Assembly: GCF_027580225.2 (NCBI RefSeq) | Contig: NC_073348.2 | Location: 40,986,501 to 41,050,500, forward strand | Origin: Misgurnus anguillicaudatus | Lineage: Eukaryota; Chordata; Actinopteri; Cypriniformes; Cobitidae | Length of the DNA: 64,000 nt | Direction of reading: 5' to 3' | Part shown: piece by piece, positions 31,809 through 45,600 of the stretch | How positions within the stretch are numbered: the stretch's first letter is position 1 | Layout: each line of letters starts with the position of its first letter | The notes under the pieces: generated by a model | The model's database searches: none | What the model was told of the DNA's origin: nothing | What the model saw: the letters and a program-made list of their open reading frames with translations, nothing else | Position numbers and translations under genes: made by a program

Positions 31809-33566
31809 CAGAGGCGTCATGCCCATTGAAACTAAGGGGGCAGCTGCCCCCTCGGATTTTTGAGCCAAATGGATTTTGCAAGCAACCTCAAAAATAAAAA
31901 AGCGTCCATTAATCTTTTAATCTGTTTAAAATGCCCAAATTGTCAATTTTGTGCTGCATCCGTGTCACTTTTCAGAGTTTTGATAATGTTTTGATCGTGT
32001 ACATTACTTTATTCTGGCGTCAGGCGCTGCAGTCGGCGCAGCCGGAGACGTCAGCGTCTGCACGCGTTCACGAGCTTAGCTGTTGCTGCTGGCTGCATTT
32101 GGCTATCTTAGGAATTAAAACGTGTAAGACACGCTCACAACATTTCCAAATCCCCAGTACGGTAATGTGTAGTTAACCTCCTCTGTGTAGAAATTGTATG
32201 GTTTAAAATGTGACCGTCTCGACCTTATATTAGTAGCAGGGGCGGCGTTTGCGTATGGCAGGGTATGGCAGTTACCATACCCTAGCATTCAGACAAAACA
32301 CCAGAAATCAACAGGCTATAATGATGCTCATTAAAGATCATTTTAAATATTTTCAGTAGAACATATCTAAACATTGGTACATCACTAATAAGGATCATTT
32401 ACACGTGTGTTCGACTTCATGCTATAACACTGGAACCGACGGGCGGATGACGTCAACGTGTCGCGAAAGCGGTTTGAAATCAAACTCTTCTGATGATTCC
32501 TCGACTCACCCTCGCGGTACTTTGACGTCATCAGCCTGTCGTTCTTGCTGCGCGGCTTGAAGTCGAACACAATCTATAGTGAGTTTCGCGCTGCAGGAGG
32601 TCTCATGATGACCGCTGCTTTTATAATCTGTATTTTCGCAAGTAAAATCCTTTTTTTTTGTTTTAACATTTAAACAAACTCATGGTTCTCCCCCACACTC
32701 GCGCTTTGCATATTGCATATTCCAGAAGTAATGATTTGCTCTGTGGATAAATAAACTTCCACTGGGAATTGTTGCGCGCATTTTTGTCCACTTGTGGAAT
32801 AAAAACTGCACGACGACAAAAGGTAAGACTTGTTTTTGCATTTAGCTCTGTTATACTAAGAGTTTTATTTAGTGTTTTAGTTGGATATGTGTGCTCTATC
32901 ACATCATTTAAAAGTCTTTATTGTGTGTTTAGTGGTTTTGGCGGTTGTCGTGACAAGATTTGAAGGGATGTCATAGTATGTTTTGTTTTGATATTATCTT
33001 GTTTTAGTTTATGTGTTGCTGGAGTTGTACTTAGTTAAGAATTATTTGAAAAGCATTTTAAATAACCATGATTTCTATTGTTCTATTGTTGTTTTTCATT
33101 TGCATTGCTTCCGTATTGTTGTCAGTAAGTGTACATCCGTGCAATCGTAGTATGATTTTGTACAGGTTGGTGGAGTATGTACACATATGTGGTTATAGAT
33201 TCGTTATTTGAGAATGGCCTTCTTGTACGAAGAATTTTTGCCAGTTGTTGTGAAAAATGCATTAATGACAGAATTAAACAAGTCATTAAACAAAACGTAA
33301 ATAGGACAAATGCCGTTTCAGATGTAAATATGATGCCAATATTTCATTAATCCGATTGAATAGTATTTGATATGAAAGTTAGTCAACACTTTTATTTTGG
33401 AGGTTTTTGCACTATGGCAGGGGCGTTTAGAATGTTAGAAATGTAAGTGCCATGGAAAAGACTGAAAGCTCTATAATATAATTCGTTTGATGTATGTGTA
33501 TGCACAAATTTCTGTGAGCTTTGCATACTGTGCCCCCTTAAAAAAAATTGGTGCATGACGCCCCTG
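31809..33566. mobile_element. hAT-like non-autonomous element with 8-bp target duplication
   Basis: Ends CAGAGGCGTCATGC and GCATGACGCCCCTG are inverted copies. CTTATGAT flanks it on both sides (31801-31808 and 33567-33574), which is hAT-like. It is 1758 bp, with no transposase ORF. A smaller MITE lies inside at 32407-32570. Confidence 0.85.
32407..32570. mobile_element. Nested MITE carrying two CRE palindromes
   Basis: Ends GTGTTCGACTTCATGC and GCTTGAAGTCGAACAC are inverted. TGACGTCA occurs at 32448-32455 and 32523-32530. It belongs to the same family as the copy at 56586-56756. Confidence 0.7.
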
Positions 33567-33966
33567 CTTATGATATTTAACATGTAAATCATATGAGATT
33601 CATTTTTACTTCTCTTGCAGAGTTCCAATTTCATAGCCCAAAAAATATGAAACAAATAAATAAAATCAAACAGCTTGTAATCATCAAGTTATTTTGTATA
33701 GGCGAATAAGCAACATTTTAGGTAATTGTGACAAACCTCACTGTGTGAAGCAGTAAAAATATAAGAGTTATTGCATGGTGTGCCTGTGTTCATGATGAAA
33801 ATGAATTGTGTATGAATATACTACTGCTTCTGAATGTGGGAGGAGATTTTGGTAACCTATATGACAACAGCAACAGCAGATGTCATCAGTTCAAACCTTA
33901 TAAATCTCACCACCGACCAAAGAAAGTCTTTCCCAAACCAGCAGTCAGGAAAACCATACATCTCAG

Positions 33967-34887
33967 ATGGAGGTCCAAGACTGGATTGAATCATCTATAA
34001 GAGCTTTCTTCTGCTTTACCGGCATTATAGGAAACTTCTGGTTGGGTTTACGATCTCTACCAAAATCCACATCTCAACTGCGGACCAGCGACATTCTCTT
34101 CATTAATTTAGCCGTGTCCAATCTCATCACAAACTGTCTGGTGGACCTGCCAGATACAATGGCCAAGTTTTTGCACAACTGGTTCATGGGGAAAAGTTAT
34201 TGTGGTGTGATCCAGTTTTCTTCAGATCTTTCAGAGACCAGCAGCATCTTCTCTACTATGTTCATCAGTCTGTACTGGCACCAGAAACTGGTGGGGTCCC
34301 TCAGACGTGGAGGAGCTCCGGTGCAGATGGATAACTTACGGCTTGTGGCCGTACTGCTGAGTGGAAGCTGGAGCGTGGCGCTGGTGTTCAGCACTCCTCA
34401 CATCTTCATCGCAGAGAGTGATGGAAATCAAAGTTTGGAAGTTTGTGAAGAACATTTTCCAACACCTGCAGAGAAGCAAACATTTGACGCTCTATATCTT
34501 ATTCTGGCTAATGTCGTTCCAATTATTGGGATAACTTATGCCAGCCTTCAGATCGCATTAACGCTGCTCCAAAGTCAAAAACGAATCAACCATCACTCCT
34601 CCAAAGAAAACAGTAGTGCACCTAATGGTGGGAATAATACCGTACAGAAGACACAGGTGAGATCCAACCCATCCTCCAACAATCAGGTGAGGGCAGCTAA
34701 AAGTGTGATGGCCGTGGCCGCGATCTTCCTCATCTGCTGGTTTACTCATCTTGTGCTGCGTATCTACAGCAGTTTCAGTCCATCCATACTGGCTGTGAAG
34801 TTAACAAACTTTATAGGAACATCTTACACCTGTTTTGTACCATACGTCTATCTGCACGGAGTGAAGAAACTCAACTGCTCGTGTTAA
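33967..34887 (+). CDS. V1R-like / olfactory receptor class A-related (ORA) GPCR, 306 aa
   Basis: An intronless seven-helix receptor expected in the plasma membrane of olfactory neurons. TM1 holds a GN pair (GIIGNFWLGL), TM2 reads ILFINLAVSNLI, and the TM3 end has ISLYWHQKL in place of DRY, as in V1R/ORA receptors. Cys in KSYCGV and in extracellular loop 2 (LEVCEEHF) can pair, and that loop has an N-x-S site (NQSL), a V1R habit. TM6 is AVAAIFLICWFTHLVLRIY and the TM7 end is CFVPYVYLHG. Intracellular loop 3 is long and Ser/Asn-rich. ATG at 33967, no break. Which ORA it is, I cannot say. Confidence 0.72.
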   Translation: MEVQDWIESSIRAFFCFTGIIGNFWLGLRSLPKSTSQLRTSDILFINLAVSNLITNCLVDLPDTMAKFLHNWFMGKSYCGVIQFSSDLSETSSIFSTMFISLYWHQKLVGSLRRGGAPVQMDNLRLVAVLLSGSWSVALVFSTPHIFIAESDGNQSLEVCEEHFPTPAEKQTFDALYLILANVVPIIGITYASLQIALTLLQSQKRINHHSSKENSSAPNGGNNTVQKTQVRSNPSSNNQVRAAKSVMAVAAIFLICWFTHLVLRIYSSFSPSILAVKLTNFIGTSYTCFVPYVYLHGVKKLNCSC

Positions 34888-36286
34888 TAAAGACTGGTGC
34901 AGACTTGATGAAAACTTTGATCGTATGAATGAAAGAACTTTTGTGTTTATTTAAGATTATGAGCATAATATTTATATTTAACCATCACCCCCCCCCCCAT
35001 TTTACTCCCAAAAATCTAAAAAAAAAAAAGTAGACCAACAAAGACCACTAGATGTCACAGTTTGCTGCATACTATTGTCACAAATTAATAAATTACTGTC
35101 ACTGCATCATTTTTTATGAAAAATGTTTAAAAATATGAAAACTACATTCAGAGCTTTCCAATGATTTAAAGGATGTCAAATTTTTTAAAGATTACAATTC
35201 TGAATATATAATAATTATGGGGTGAGTGACATTTAACAAAATTACTGTCACTACTAAAAAACTATTAAATCAAATGACCTTAAATTATAAACTATTCTCA
35301 GAGCTTTCCAACAATATAGTTTGTCAAGATTAGTGCTGGTTATGTCTAAGAAATGATTGTTTTAAATATGTAATGCCAAACGTCCCACGGTTAAGCCACA
35401 ACAAATCTGTAAAACCTAAGGATAAACTTGACAATCACACATTTTTTGCATTAGATGTATTATTTGTATATAGTCTGTCATCACAGCAAACATCACAATA
35501 TCTCATCTCTCTTGTGTTTTTGGGGTAATTGCTGCCAGCAATCACTGCAATTATGTTCATTATGTCACTGAACAAATTATAAATGTGCCTATTAATGCAT
35601 TTCTTATGTTATCTTCAACAAGAATGAGGTGAGAAAATAAATGGAGGACATCTCTAAACCATAAATAAACAATCTTCTTAAAAAACAAACCTTGTTTTAT
35701 TGTTACTTTCAAATCATTTGCAATGTGACTTTATTACACAAAACGAGAGGGTTGTTGATAAAGAATCAGACTTTCATAAAATAGTTTAGATAAAACAGTC
35801 GACTGCTAAATCTGTTGACCAGTACAAACAAGACGCTCATCTTTCCAATTGAAAAAAACATTGGTTTGTTTGACTCACTTCACCCTCATGATTTATCCAA
35901 ACTTTGGACATGAAAAATGCTTTTAAACATCCAACACAAACGTCACTGTCAGCGGTCCAGCAATAGAAATCTCTGGAATAAGAGCTTCATAATACAAACA
36001 GACAGCACAGCCACAAATCACTCCTGCAAGATTTCCAAATAAGGAAATGAAATAAAACAGTGTATCAGGACCAGAAAACATCTGCAAACCAATGATGGAC
36101 ACAACTGGGCTGTTTATTGTGGCCGTCAGTTTTCACGGGTGAGTAAACTGAACATTGTACGGGACAGGAACAGGATAAATATAATGCAGACGAGTGACTG
36201 CTGTAAATCTCTCTTCATTTAGTTTCATGTGTCCAACAAGCTCCAGATCAGAAGATTCAAGTCAATAATCTTCATCACCATCATCA
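34888..36286. other. Intergenic region between the chemoreceptor and NUP155 3' end
   Basis: No further gene seen. It includes poly-C and poly-A tracts near 34990-35028 and presumably the NUP155 3' UTR on the minus strand. A TTTATT near 35697 would be a poly(A) signal on that strand. Confidence 0.5.
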
Positions 36287-36569
36287 TCAATGCAGCTTAT
36301 CCAGTTTGGCCTGTAGAGATTTGAATTTGCCAATAATTTCCTGCAGAGCGGCGTTTGGACTCAAGGACTGAAGCTCCACCAGATATCCACAGATATCATC
36401 CAGACACGTGTTAGTAAACCTTCGTCTGATGAGAGGGAGGACGTGTGAGGGACAGCACACAAAATATAGCATCACATCTAGAAAACATCTCAGGCTGCAT
36501 AACGATTAATCGCGACTAATCGTCTACAGAATAAAAGTTTTTGTTTACATCATATGTGTGCACTGTGTA

Positions 36570-36607
<38 letters not shown>

Positions 36608-39600
36608 AGTATATGCATTTTTATATTTATATTAGGGCTGTCAAAATTAACGAGTTAATAATGCATTAACGTAAATTCATTTTAACGACAAAAACTGTGC
36701 AATGAAAATTAAAAGAAAGAAAAAAGTTGAATATATATTGATTATATTGATATTGTTTTTTTTGACTTTGTGCCCTAAATCTATTCGTTTTGCAGTGATT
36801 TTAGGTATGTATGCAGGGATTTTGTTATTGAACCGTAAAAAAATCTTTAACCAGATTTTTTTCTAAACAATTTTTGCTGACTTTCACTAATAATAAACAT
36901 ACATTTGTATAAAGCAGTGGTTCTCAAACTGGGGTCCGGGGCCCCCAGGGGGGCCGCGAGATAAAACTATGACATTTTATAAAATACATTCATTTATAAT
37001 GAATTCTGTGAAATTAAAACTAAAAAAAATAAGGCAGCACTACTTTGTATAATTTAATGTTTTGTTTAATTAAAATGTGAAGTTTTAGAACTGTTTTTTG
37101 TCATAAATTTTCTTTGGGGGGGCCGCGAAGGAATGCACCGTACACACAGGGGGCCGCATGCTGAAAAAGTTTGAGAACCACTGGTATAAAGCATCCATAT
37201 TTGTCCACGACAATGTTGATTAGAGTATTAAAAACTTAAAAAGTGTTAAATTAAGGAAAATATAGAACAGAAAAAAATGTGTGATTAATCACGAGTTAAC
37301 TCATGACAATCATGTGATTAATCTAGATTAAATATTTCATCTATTGACAGCCCTAATTTATACTATATATATAAATATGTATACTTAATATATTTATTTA
37401 TTATTTCTCAAAATTATAAATGCATGTGTATTTTTTTTTACATAATTATTAGACATATAAATGTAAAAACATTTTTTCTTTTATTCTTTTTTTGAACTTT
37501 TATTCTGCAAACGATTAGTCGCGATTAATCGTTATGCAGCCCTAGATGATACAGTGATCTCACCTGTCATAAGTGGGCACACGGCTGGGGTCTTCCACAT
37601 ATCCTGACAGAAGCACATAAATGCACTCCACCAGGTGAAGAGGTTTCTTTACACGCTGCCAACACGGGTCCTTTAAAAGAACCGGAGAGAAACCAAAATC
37701 TTGAATTAATTACTTTTACCATGTGATAAAAGATAAGAGTCAATAAGCACCATGAGTATTGTGTTCATTTAAAACAAGTTCTTTTGAAAACATGTCCATC
37801 AGTTTTGACAGCAGGAATTGATGTAATTCCCAAATATTTACAGTAGTTTCAGAATGGCTATGATCGTCTCTGTTTTCATACCCGGGTCTTAAAGAGTTGG
37901 TCATAAACCTCAAGCAGTCGTGGAAGCGTAACTCCAATCTCCTGCATGGTGAAGGTCACAAAGCCCACATCCCAGTTTAACTTGCACACCTCCTGTTCCA
38001 GAAACTTCACCAGGAAATCTGATAGTGGAATAACATTAGGAATAAAAAATAATTAAACTGCTTGATGTTTAAAGTGCAAGTCAGATCCAGTATCCAAAAT
38101 GACCTTTATTGCAGTCTGTCATGTAGCTGTCCATCAATGTAAATACTGTGCAAAGTTGTTAACCCAAAAAGTGCTAACGTATGTTGCAGTTGCACTATTG
38201 TTTAATGTTTAGCTGTGGGCCTGTGCGCATCCATACATGCTTACATACATGACTATAAAATTATGTGCGCGTTGTCATTCCTATTATTTGGATTAATGAT
38301 GTCGGTCAATAATGTAATGATGTCCGTTTTCAAACTCTAATGTCTTATCAGTAAGTCACTATAGCACTCGGCTAACGCATGTTGCACTATTGTTTACTGT
38401 GCGGATAAACCAATCACAACTGACTCTGTAAGCTGACCAATCAGAGCAGAGTAGGGTACAGAAAGGTGGGGTTTAGGCAGACTGAATGGCTGAATGATTG
38501 AACGGCTTCGCTCCAATCATTGGGGATCTCTGAGGTAATATAACTTTAAATAATTTTGGAAAATGACCTTGCATGCATTTAAACCTAATGTTGGGGACTC
38601 CTAAAAAATATTAGGAAGCTTAGAAATGGGATCTGACTGGCAATTTAAAGCTTGCTTATGTATAAAAAAGATTAATTATAAAAAAAGACCAAGGCAAAAC
38701 AAACAAAAAAATTTGCTTAACTGAGCGAGATGACACACACTCGTGTTTTGTCAGGCCACATAGACACCAGGGAAACAATTACACGGTTGAGAGGGTTAAA
38801 CTGTAAATTATACCTAATGGAAAGTATCGTGGTGTCCCGGCGTATAATTTTCCTAACGACACAAGCTTTAGACTAAGAGCTCTCATCCGGTCCGCTGGGC
38901 TCATGACAACGCTGTCGTTCAACTCTGAAACACAAGACAACCAATCAGACGCAAGGATCGCGGTGCATGAGGAGGAAGACCGTACGACAGAGACCTTACC
39001 CTTCTCAATGACCTCCTGCCACAGCGAGTGGACCAGTATTTGGTCTGAATGTCCAGCACAGTGAATTATAGCCAGTTTACACTCGGACAAACGGAAATGA
39101 TCCGCAAACTCTCCATACAACTACACAGAGCAAAACATACAAAGTATTTAATGAGATCCACAGGTCCACCAGGAAGAGTTTCATTAGGAAATCACATTTT
39201 CCATTTACAACCCAAGTTGATGTTTTTATGCACCTTTGTGATGTCCATGAGTTCAGAGTCAAGCTGTGTGATAGCCCCCTGTACTGATGGATGCTGGGAA
39301 TACTGCTTGCGTAACGTCTCCTGGATCTGCACCTGAATACGCACCACCTGCAGGACAGAAGCTGCGTTACAAAACACATCCTCTGTGTCCTTGTACATGC
39401 CACCTGTATCACTCATGGCATGGTTTAGATCGAATTTGATTGAAAGAACATTTACAACATTTGTATTGGTGCTTTTCTCATGTGTGGGGTCCCCTAGGGC
39501 TCCATTTTGGGGCCTATTCTGTTCTCCCTGTACACACTCCCCTTAGGACATATTTTTAGGAAATTGGGTATTTCTTTTCATTGCTATGCAGATGATCTGC

Positions 39601-42600
39601 AAATTTATCTGCTTGAAAGATACTTGCTCTTTAGCACCCTTTATTGCAGTGTTTGGTGCTTTTAAATCAGGGACTTATTATTATAGTCAGGCATTTGAAG
39701 CTATGTGAGAGCTGCTTTATTTTACATAATAAACATTTGAAGTATTTCAAGATGGCGGCAGCGTGAGTGAACGCGTTTCGAACTCAACACCTAACATCGC
39801 TATTTTCGCTATCATAGTAGCTTTGTAAGATCTCCTTTACTGTTGGACTGCTAGTTACCTGTTGCCGTTTTATTTAGCTATAAAGTTCGTGTCTGTGCGT
39901 TGGATTGGCTGTTTGTTGCGATGGAGGAGCCACATATTTCACTTCAAACTTTGTGGGACGCAATCCAACAGATCAAGACGGACATGCTGGCTCACTTTGA
40001 CGTGAAAATTGATTCCATCAATGGTAGTCTGAACAGTATTCAGAACTCTTTAGGTACTTTGGGAGATCGGGTTGATTTGCTTGAGCAGCGCGTCGGGGCT
40101 AACGAGGACAACGTGCAAGACTGTGTCTCTAGGATTCAACAATTGGAGAAAAATAATACCTATTTGGTTGACAAAGTTGATGATTTGGAGAATCGAAGTC
40201 GACGTTCTAATCTTCGCTTTGTTGGAGTTAAGGAGTCAGTGGAGGGCAATGATATTACTGGTTTTATGTCCCGGTTGATTCCACAACTATTGGGGCAAGA
40301 TAACTTTCCCAATCCGCTGATTATTGAATGGGCTCATCGCTCTCCGACAGTTCGTCAAAACGATAGAGCCAGTCCTAGGCCTATCATGATTAAACTACTC
40401 AATTTCCAGGACAAGGTGAAAATTCTTCGGATTGCGAGGGAGAAAAAGAAACTTGATTACAACGGGTCACGTATATATATATATCCAGATTTCAGCGCTG
40501 ACCTGATGAAGAGGTGCAGGAGCTTTGATCCAGTTAAACGTAGGCTCCGGGAACTTAATATGAAATACTTTATTCGCTATCCTTGCACGTTGTGTGTTTT
40601 TGTCGATGGGAAACAGCAACGCTTTACCTGCTATAAAGATGCTGAAGTAGTTTTTATGCCAAATCAGAGCTCTGCTACTGGATAATGGCTCTTTGAGGTG
40701 AGGCTGATGCTGGAATTTTTGGTTGTTTTGTAATTTAAAATATTCCTATATTCGACTATTGAAATTTGTAATGCATCCCTGATGTTGATGCTTGCTATTT
40801 TTATTTACTTTTTTTTCTTTAAAGTTACGGCTATAATTATTATTATTAATGATGTTTTCAGCTGAGTTGATTTATGTTGTTTTTTTTCTTATCTGGTTTA
40901 CTTATCGTAATGCCCTGGATAATGGTATCGGGGGCAGCTGGGTCATTCTTGACGGGTGTGGTAGATTTTTTGTGTTTGTCTTTTGTTTATAAGTGTGTCT
41001 TGTTTGTTTGTTGTGCTGTTGTTAACTTTGATATTTTTGTACCCCTAGCTGTAATGGATTTTTGGTTTTGGTTATCTATGTTAATATGTTTGATCAGTGA
41101 CAGTATTATTTCTATCTGTGTTTTTGACTGGACAAGGTTAAGGGATTAAAAATTATTCATTTGAATATTAGAAGTTTGGTACGTAAAATTGATTTACTTC
41201 GTGTGTGGGTTGATTTAAATAAGCCTGATATTGTCACGCTTTCAGAAACATGGCTTAATAGCAGTATCTCAGATAATGAAATTAATTTAACTAATTATGT
41301 TATTTATAGATATGACAGGTGCTCCAGGGGAGGTGGTGTGGCTATATATGTTTCTATAGGTCTTGTATCGGAACTGATTATACCTACGGTTGGTCCTTTA
41401 CATTTTGAATGTATTTTTGTTAAGGTGATTTTTCATTCAAATAAATGTGTTATTATTGGAAGCATATATAGACCACCCTCTTCACCAGTAGATTCCTTTA
41501 AATGCCTGATATCCACCATTGTTTCCATTTTTGGTAAAAATGAATTAATTTTATTAGGCGATTTCAATAAGAATTGGTTAGATAAGGCATCTGACAAGGA
41601 AAAAAATATAATTACTAGCTTAAATCTTACTCAATTAATTACTGACCCAACTAGGATTACTTCGCGAACACAATCTCTACTTGATTGGATACTTGTATCA
41701 CACCCAAGTAGATTTGTAAGGGCTGGTGTTATGTCTGATTGCTTTAGTGATCATTCAGTAATATTTTGCGTATGGAAAATTAAAGTTCCCAAAGTACCAC
41801 CAAGATTAATCAAAATTAGACAATATAAAAGATTGAATTTAGATTTATTTATTAATGATTTGATCTCTATTAACTGGGATAGATTTCAATTAATTCCAAA
41901 TATACAAGATGCCTGGAATTTTTTCTGTACTGAATTTACTAATGTTGTGGATAAACATGCACCTTGGAAATTTGTTAGGGTCAAAGGCAATCATCTGCCC
42001 TGGGTTAATTCGGAACTTATTAGTCTTTTTGACTTAGAGACAAAGCATGGTCAACATTTCGTCAGACGAGAAGTAATGCTGATTGGGAAGTTTATAGGCA
42101 TTTGAGAAATTTGAGTAAGACAAAAGTTCGGAATGCAAAGTCTAGTTATTATAATGAATCCTTTTCTAATAATTTTAAAAATCCTAAGCAGTTTTGGAAG
42201 AAAATTAAAGATGTTGTTAATACATCCAACAAACCTTTAATTAATAAAATTAGAGTTGACAATATGATACTACATGATTCCTTATCTATTGCTCAGGCAT
42301 TCAATCAACATTTTTCTTCTGTATGGTCTACTTTAGTATCTACTTCTTATTTGAATTCTAATATTTTTAGTGAGGTTTCATCTTGTAATAGTTATTTTTC
42401 ATTAAGAAAGATCGTGCCAACTGATGTTTTGAATGCCATTAATGAATTAAAGGTGACTAGTGGTGCTGGATTGGATGGTATTGAAAATAGGTTTTTAAAA
42501 TTATCTTCTCATATTTTAATGTATCCACTTGCTGATTTATTTAATCTTTCTTTGAGTACATGTGAGTTGCCAGTTATTTGGAAATGTGCTCGTATTACTC

Positions 42601-45600
42601 CAATTTACAAGGGAGGAGATGTTCTAGATCCTAATAATTATAGACCTATTTCTGTTATATGTTCCATATCTAAGGTTTTTGAAAAAATTATTTATAATCA
42701 AATCTCAAATTATTTATGTGTTAATAATATTTTAGCATCATCTCAATCCGGTTTCAGGACTAATCATTCTACAACTACTGCTCTTCTCAAGTTCACCAAT
42801 GATGTGTTCTCAGCTTCAGATGATGGCAAACTCACAGGTGCAATTTTTCTTGATTTAACTAAAGCTTTTGATTTGGTTGACCATTACTTGCTTTTAGATA
42901 AACTTTATGCTATTGGTTTTTCTCAAAATACAGTTTTGTGGTTTAATTCATACTTGCATAATAGAAGACAGTGTGTTGTCGTAAATGGGAGTAAATCTGA
43001 TTTTTTGATCCAACAACGAGGTGTGCCTCAAGGTTCCACACTTGGACCACTTCTTTTTTCTATTTATGTTAATAATTTACCATTAATACCTAAAAACTGT
43101 CAGGTTCAACTTTATGCAGATGATACCATCATATATGTTTCTAACTATGATTCAAAACAAATTCAGTTATCTCTCCAGTCTGATTTTAATATGTTACAAG
43201 AGTGGTTTCTGGCTAATAAATTGGTGCTTAATAAAACCAAGTCACATATTATGTTTTTTGGTTCTAGACAGAAACTTAAATCCAATTCTACTTCTTGTGT
43301 TGTATCATGTACTGATGGTACTCCATTGGATAGAGTTGAACATATAAAATATCTTGGTGTATTGCTTGATTCTGAACTTTCTTTTAAATTTCATATTAAT
43401 CATGTTTTGCGTAAAGTCAATATTGGAATTGGTACATTATATCGTTCTCAAAAGTGTTTTACATATAGTGTTCGTAAGAAACTTGCCTCTCAACTAATAC
43501 TTCCATTTATAGACTACTGTGATGTGGTTTATCAAACGGCTTCCAAATCAGATCTTGCTCCTCTTAATATAGCATATAATAGAGTTTGCAGATTTGTTTT
43601 GGGTTGTTCTTTCTTTACTCATCATTGTACAATGTATGACGCACTTCAGTGGCCTTCACTATATGTCAGAAAACATGTTCATTGGCTTCAATTTATATTT
43701 AAATGCATTCATTTCAATTATCCTAGTTACCTGCAACAATATTTTACACCTTGTGTAAGAGATTATCAACTTAGGAATTACGATCAGATTTACTTTCGTG
43801 TTCCTCGTGCTAAAAAAACAATTGGTAAAAGAGCATTTATGATTAAAGCACCAATTGATTGGAACAATCTGCCGGCAGACATTAGATCCATTACATCTTT
43901 TTGGCTGTTCAAACGTTCTTTAGTATCTCATTTCAAGATGAACTGTACATGTTATCATTGAAACTGTCTCTTTTGTCATTATTGTTATTGTTAATTTCAT
44001 TTAATATTTTGTTTGTGGTTTATTTACTGTCCAGAAATTTGATCTGAATTGATGTTATTTTGATTATCTATTGACTATTTGAGTTAAAACAGTGGGGTAT
44101 AATTTGACTTTTTTTTTTTTTTTTTGTAGTTGTTATTGTTGTGTTGTTCTGTATGTGTGATTGTTGTATGTAATGTCTAACTGTTATTCTGTTATTGTTT
44201 GTAAGATTGATATCTTTGTATTTTAGGACCCCCTCGAAAACGAGATGCTACATCTCAAGGGGCTTATCCTATTAATAAAATTTACAAAATAAAGTTTGAC
44301 TTTTGACTCGCTCATACCTCCATCTTCTCTTCAAGTTCATGGAGGAACTCTCCATCAGCTCCCAGCGAAGACATACCGGAGGAGCTCTTGGCAGAGAGGA
44401 TGGCTCTGGAGATGTACTCCAGACGCTGCTTCAGAGAGATCTCTGTACTACACACAACACAAACAGCACCGCCTGTCAAATCCATCTGAGTCAGGACAGA
44501 TAACGTGAGCGTGTGATTGGTCAGTGATGTCATCTACCTGTGCATGTCCGCCAGGCGCGCCAACACGTGTGATGCCTTCCCAAAGTTTCTGTTCTTCTCG
44601 TAGTATCTCCACAGAAGGTCCATGTTACGCACTTTACTCTGATCCTGTTTGATCATGTGCATCAGATGATCCTCGAGGTAAGGAGAATTCACCTGGACAA
44701 GAAAAGATGGACACTTTAAATCCAAACACCTTTACCAGAGTGATTATATAAAGATGGTTAAACTATAGAAAATGACTGATATTGCCGTTACCTCCAAGAG
44801 TTTGTCTGTAAGGTCGGCCTGAATGAGCCAGTTATAAAGAGCGATGTGAAAGAGTTCATCTTGAGATCTTTGAGCAAGATCCAGCATCTGCTCAAACTGT
44901 GGATGAGAAGAAATGCACGTCAAATATCATCTTTAATCTATACGTGTATTAAAAACAAAGGTGGTGCGTAACTCACGTGGGCTGCAGCATCCTCATTGCT
45001 TAACATGTTGGGGTCAGAGGTCATGACAGGTGGCCCGGGCTGTTTGGGGACGCTGGGCGACTGAGGGGCGGCTTTACTCTGATTCACCAGCTCTTGCATG
45101 GTGTCTGTGATGCATTTATAACACAAGAGTCTGGACAAACACAAACACACATCAGTAATAATAAACATTTAACATTCACCTAGTTTATTTGTGTGCACGT
45201 ACTCACCTCTCCTGGAAGGCCTGTTGGCCGGTAACGTCCTCCTCCGGTTCTCCGTTCCTGTAGAAGTGCGGCCCCAGTTTCTGTGGGTCTTTTTTATCTG
45301 CGGCCGTCAGACACAGTTCAACGACTCCCTCGTAGAAGCGCACTAAACGTGACAGAAGAAAGTCCTCGTGTAATATGAAGATAAAGTGTTGATGTGTGTC
45401 AGAGTCAGACAACAGTCAGATGAAATCTCACCTTGTCTGTATTGTGAGCAGACCAGCGGCAGATCCGTGTGAGAGCTGATCTGCTGATAGAGACGCAGAG
45501 ATTCTCTGAGTGTTCTCTCTTTCTCAAACTTATTCTGAATCTGTCTGGAGCTCTGCAGAAGCTCATTGGCCTGTAAAATAAAAGAGACAGGAAAAGAGAT

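Larger units (their letters stand above)
36491..37543. mobile_element. Outer MITE of a three-level nest, last NUP155 intron
   Basis: The ends CAGGCTGCATAACGATTAAT and ATTAATCGTTATGCAGCC are inverted, with matching subterminal CGCGACTAATCG. The same end sequence occurs in the element at 54723-54987. Its interior is occupied by the next two elements. Confidence 0.7.
39750..44300 (+). mobile_element. Near full-length L2-type LINE with two ORFs, in a NUP155 intron (antisense)
   Basis: It starts AAGATGGCGGCAGCG, carries a coiled-coil ORF1 (39900-40685) and an endonuclease-RT ORF2 (about 41125-43961), and ends in a 3' hairpin (44228-44262: CCCCT...GAGATG...CATCTC..AGGGG) and ATTAATAAA tail, the mark of fish L2/UnaL2-type elements. 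One frameshift near 42030 breaks ORF2. No clear target duplication was found. Confidence 0.88.

Noticed and set aside
40874..41149. 91-residue hydrophobic ORF between the L2 ORFs
   Set aside because: It is low-complexity T-rich inter-ORF sequence of the LINE and not a conserved protein.
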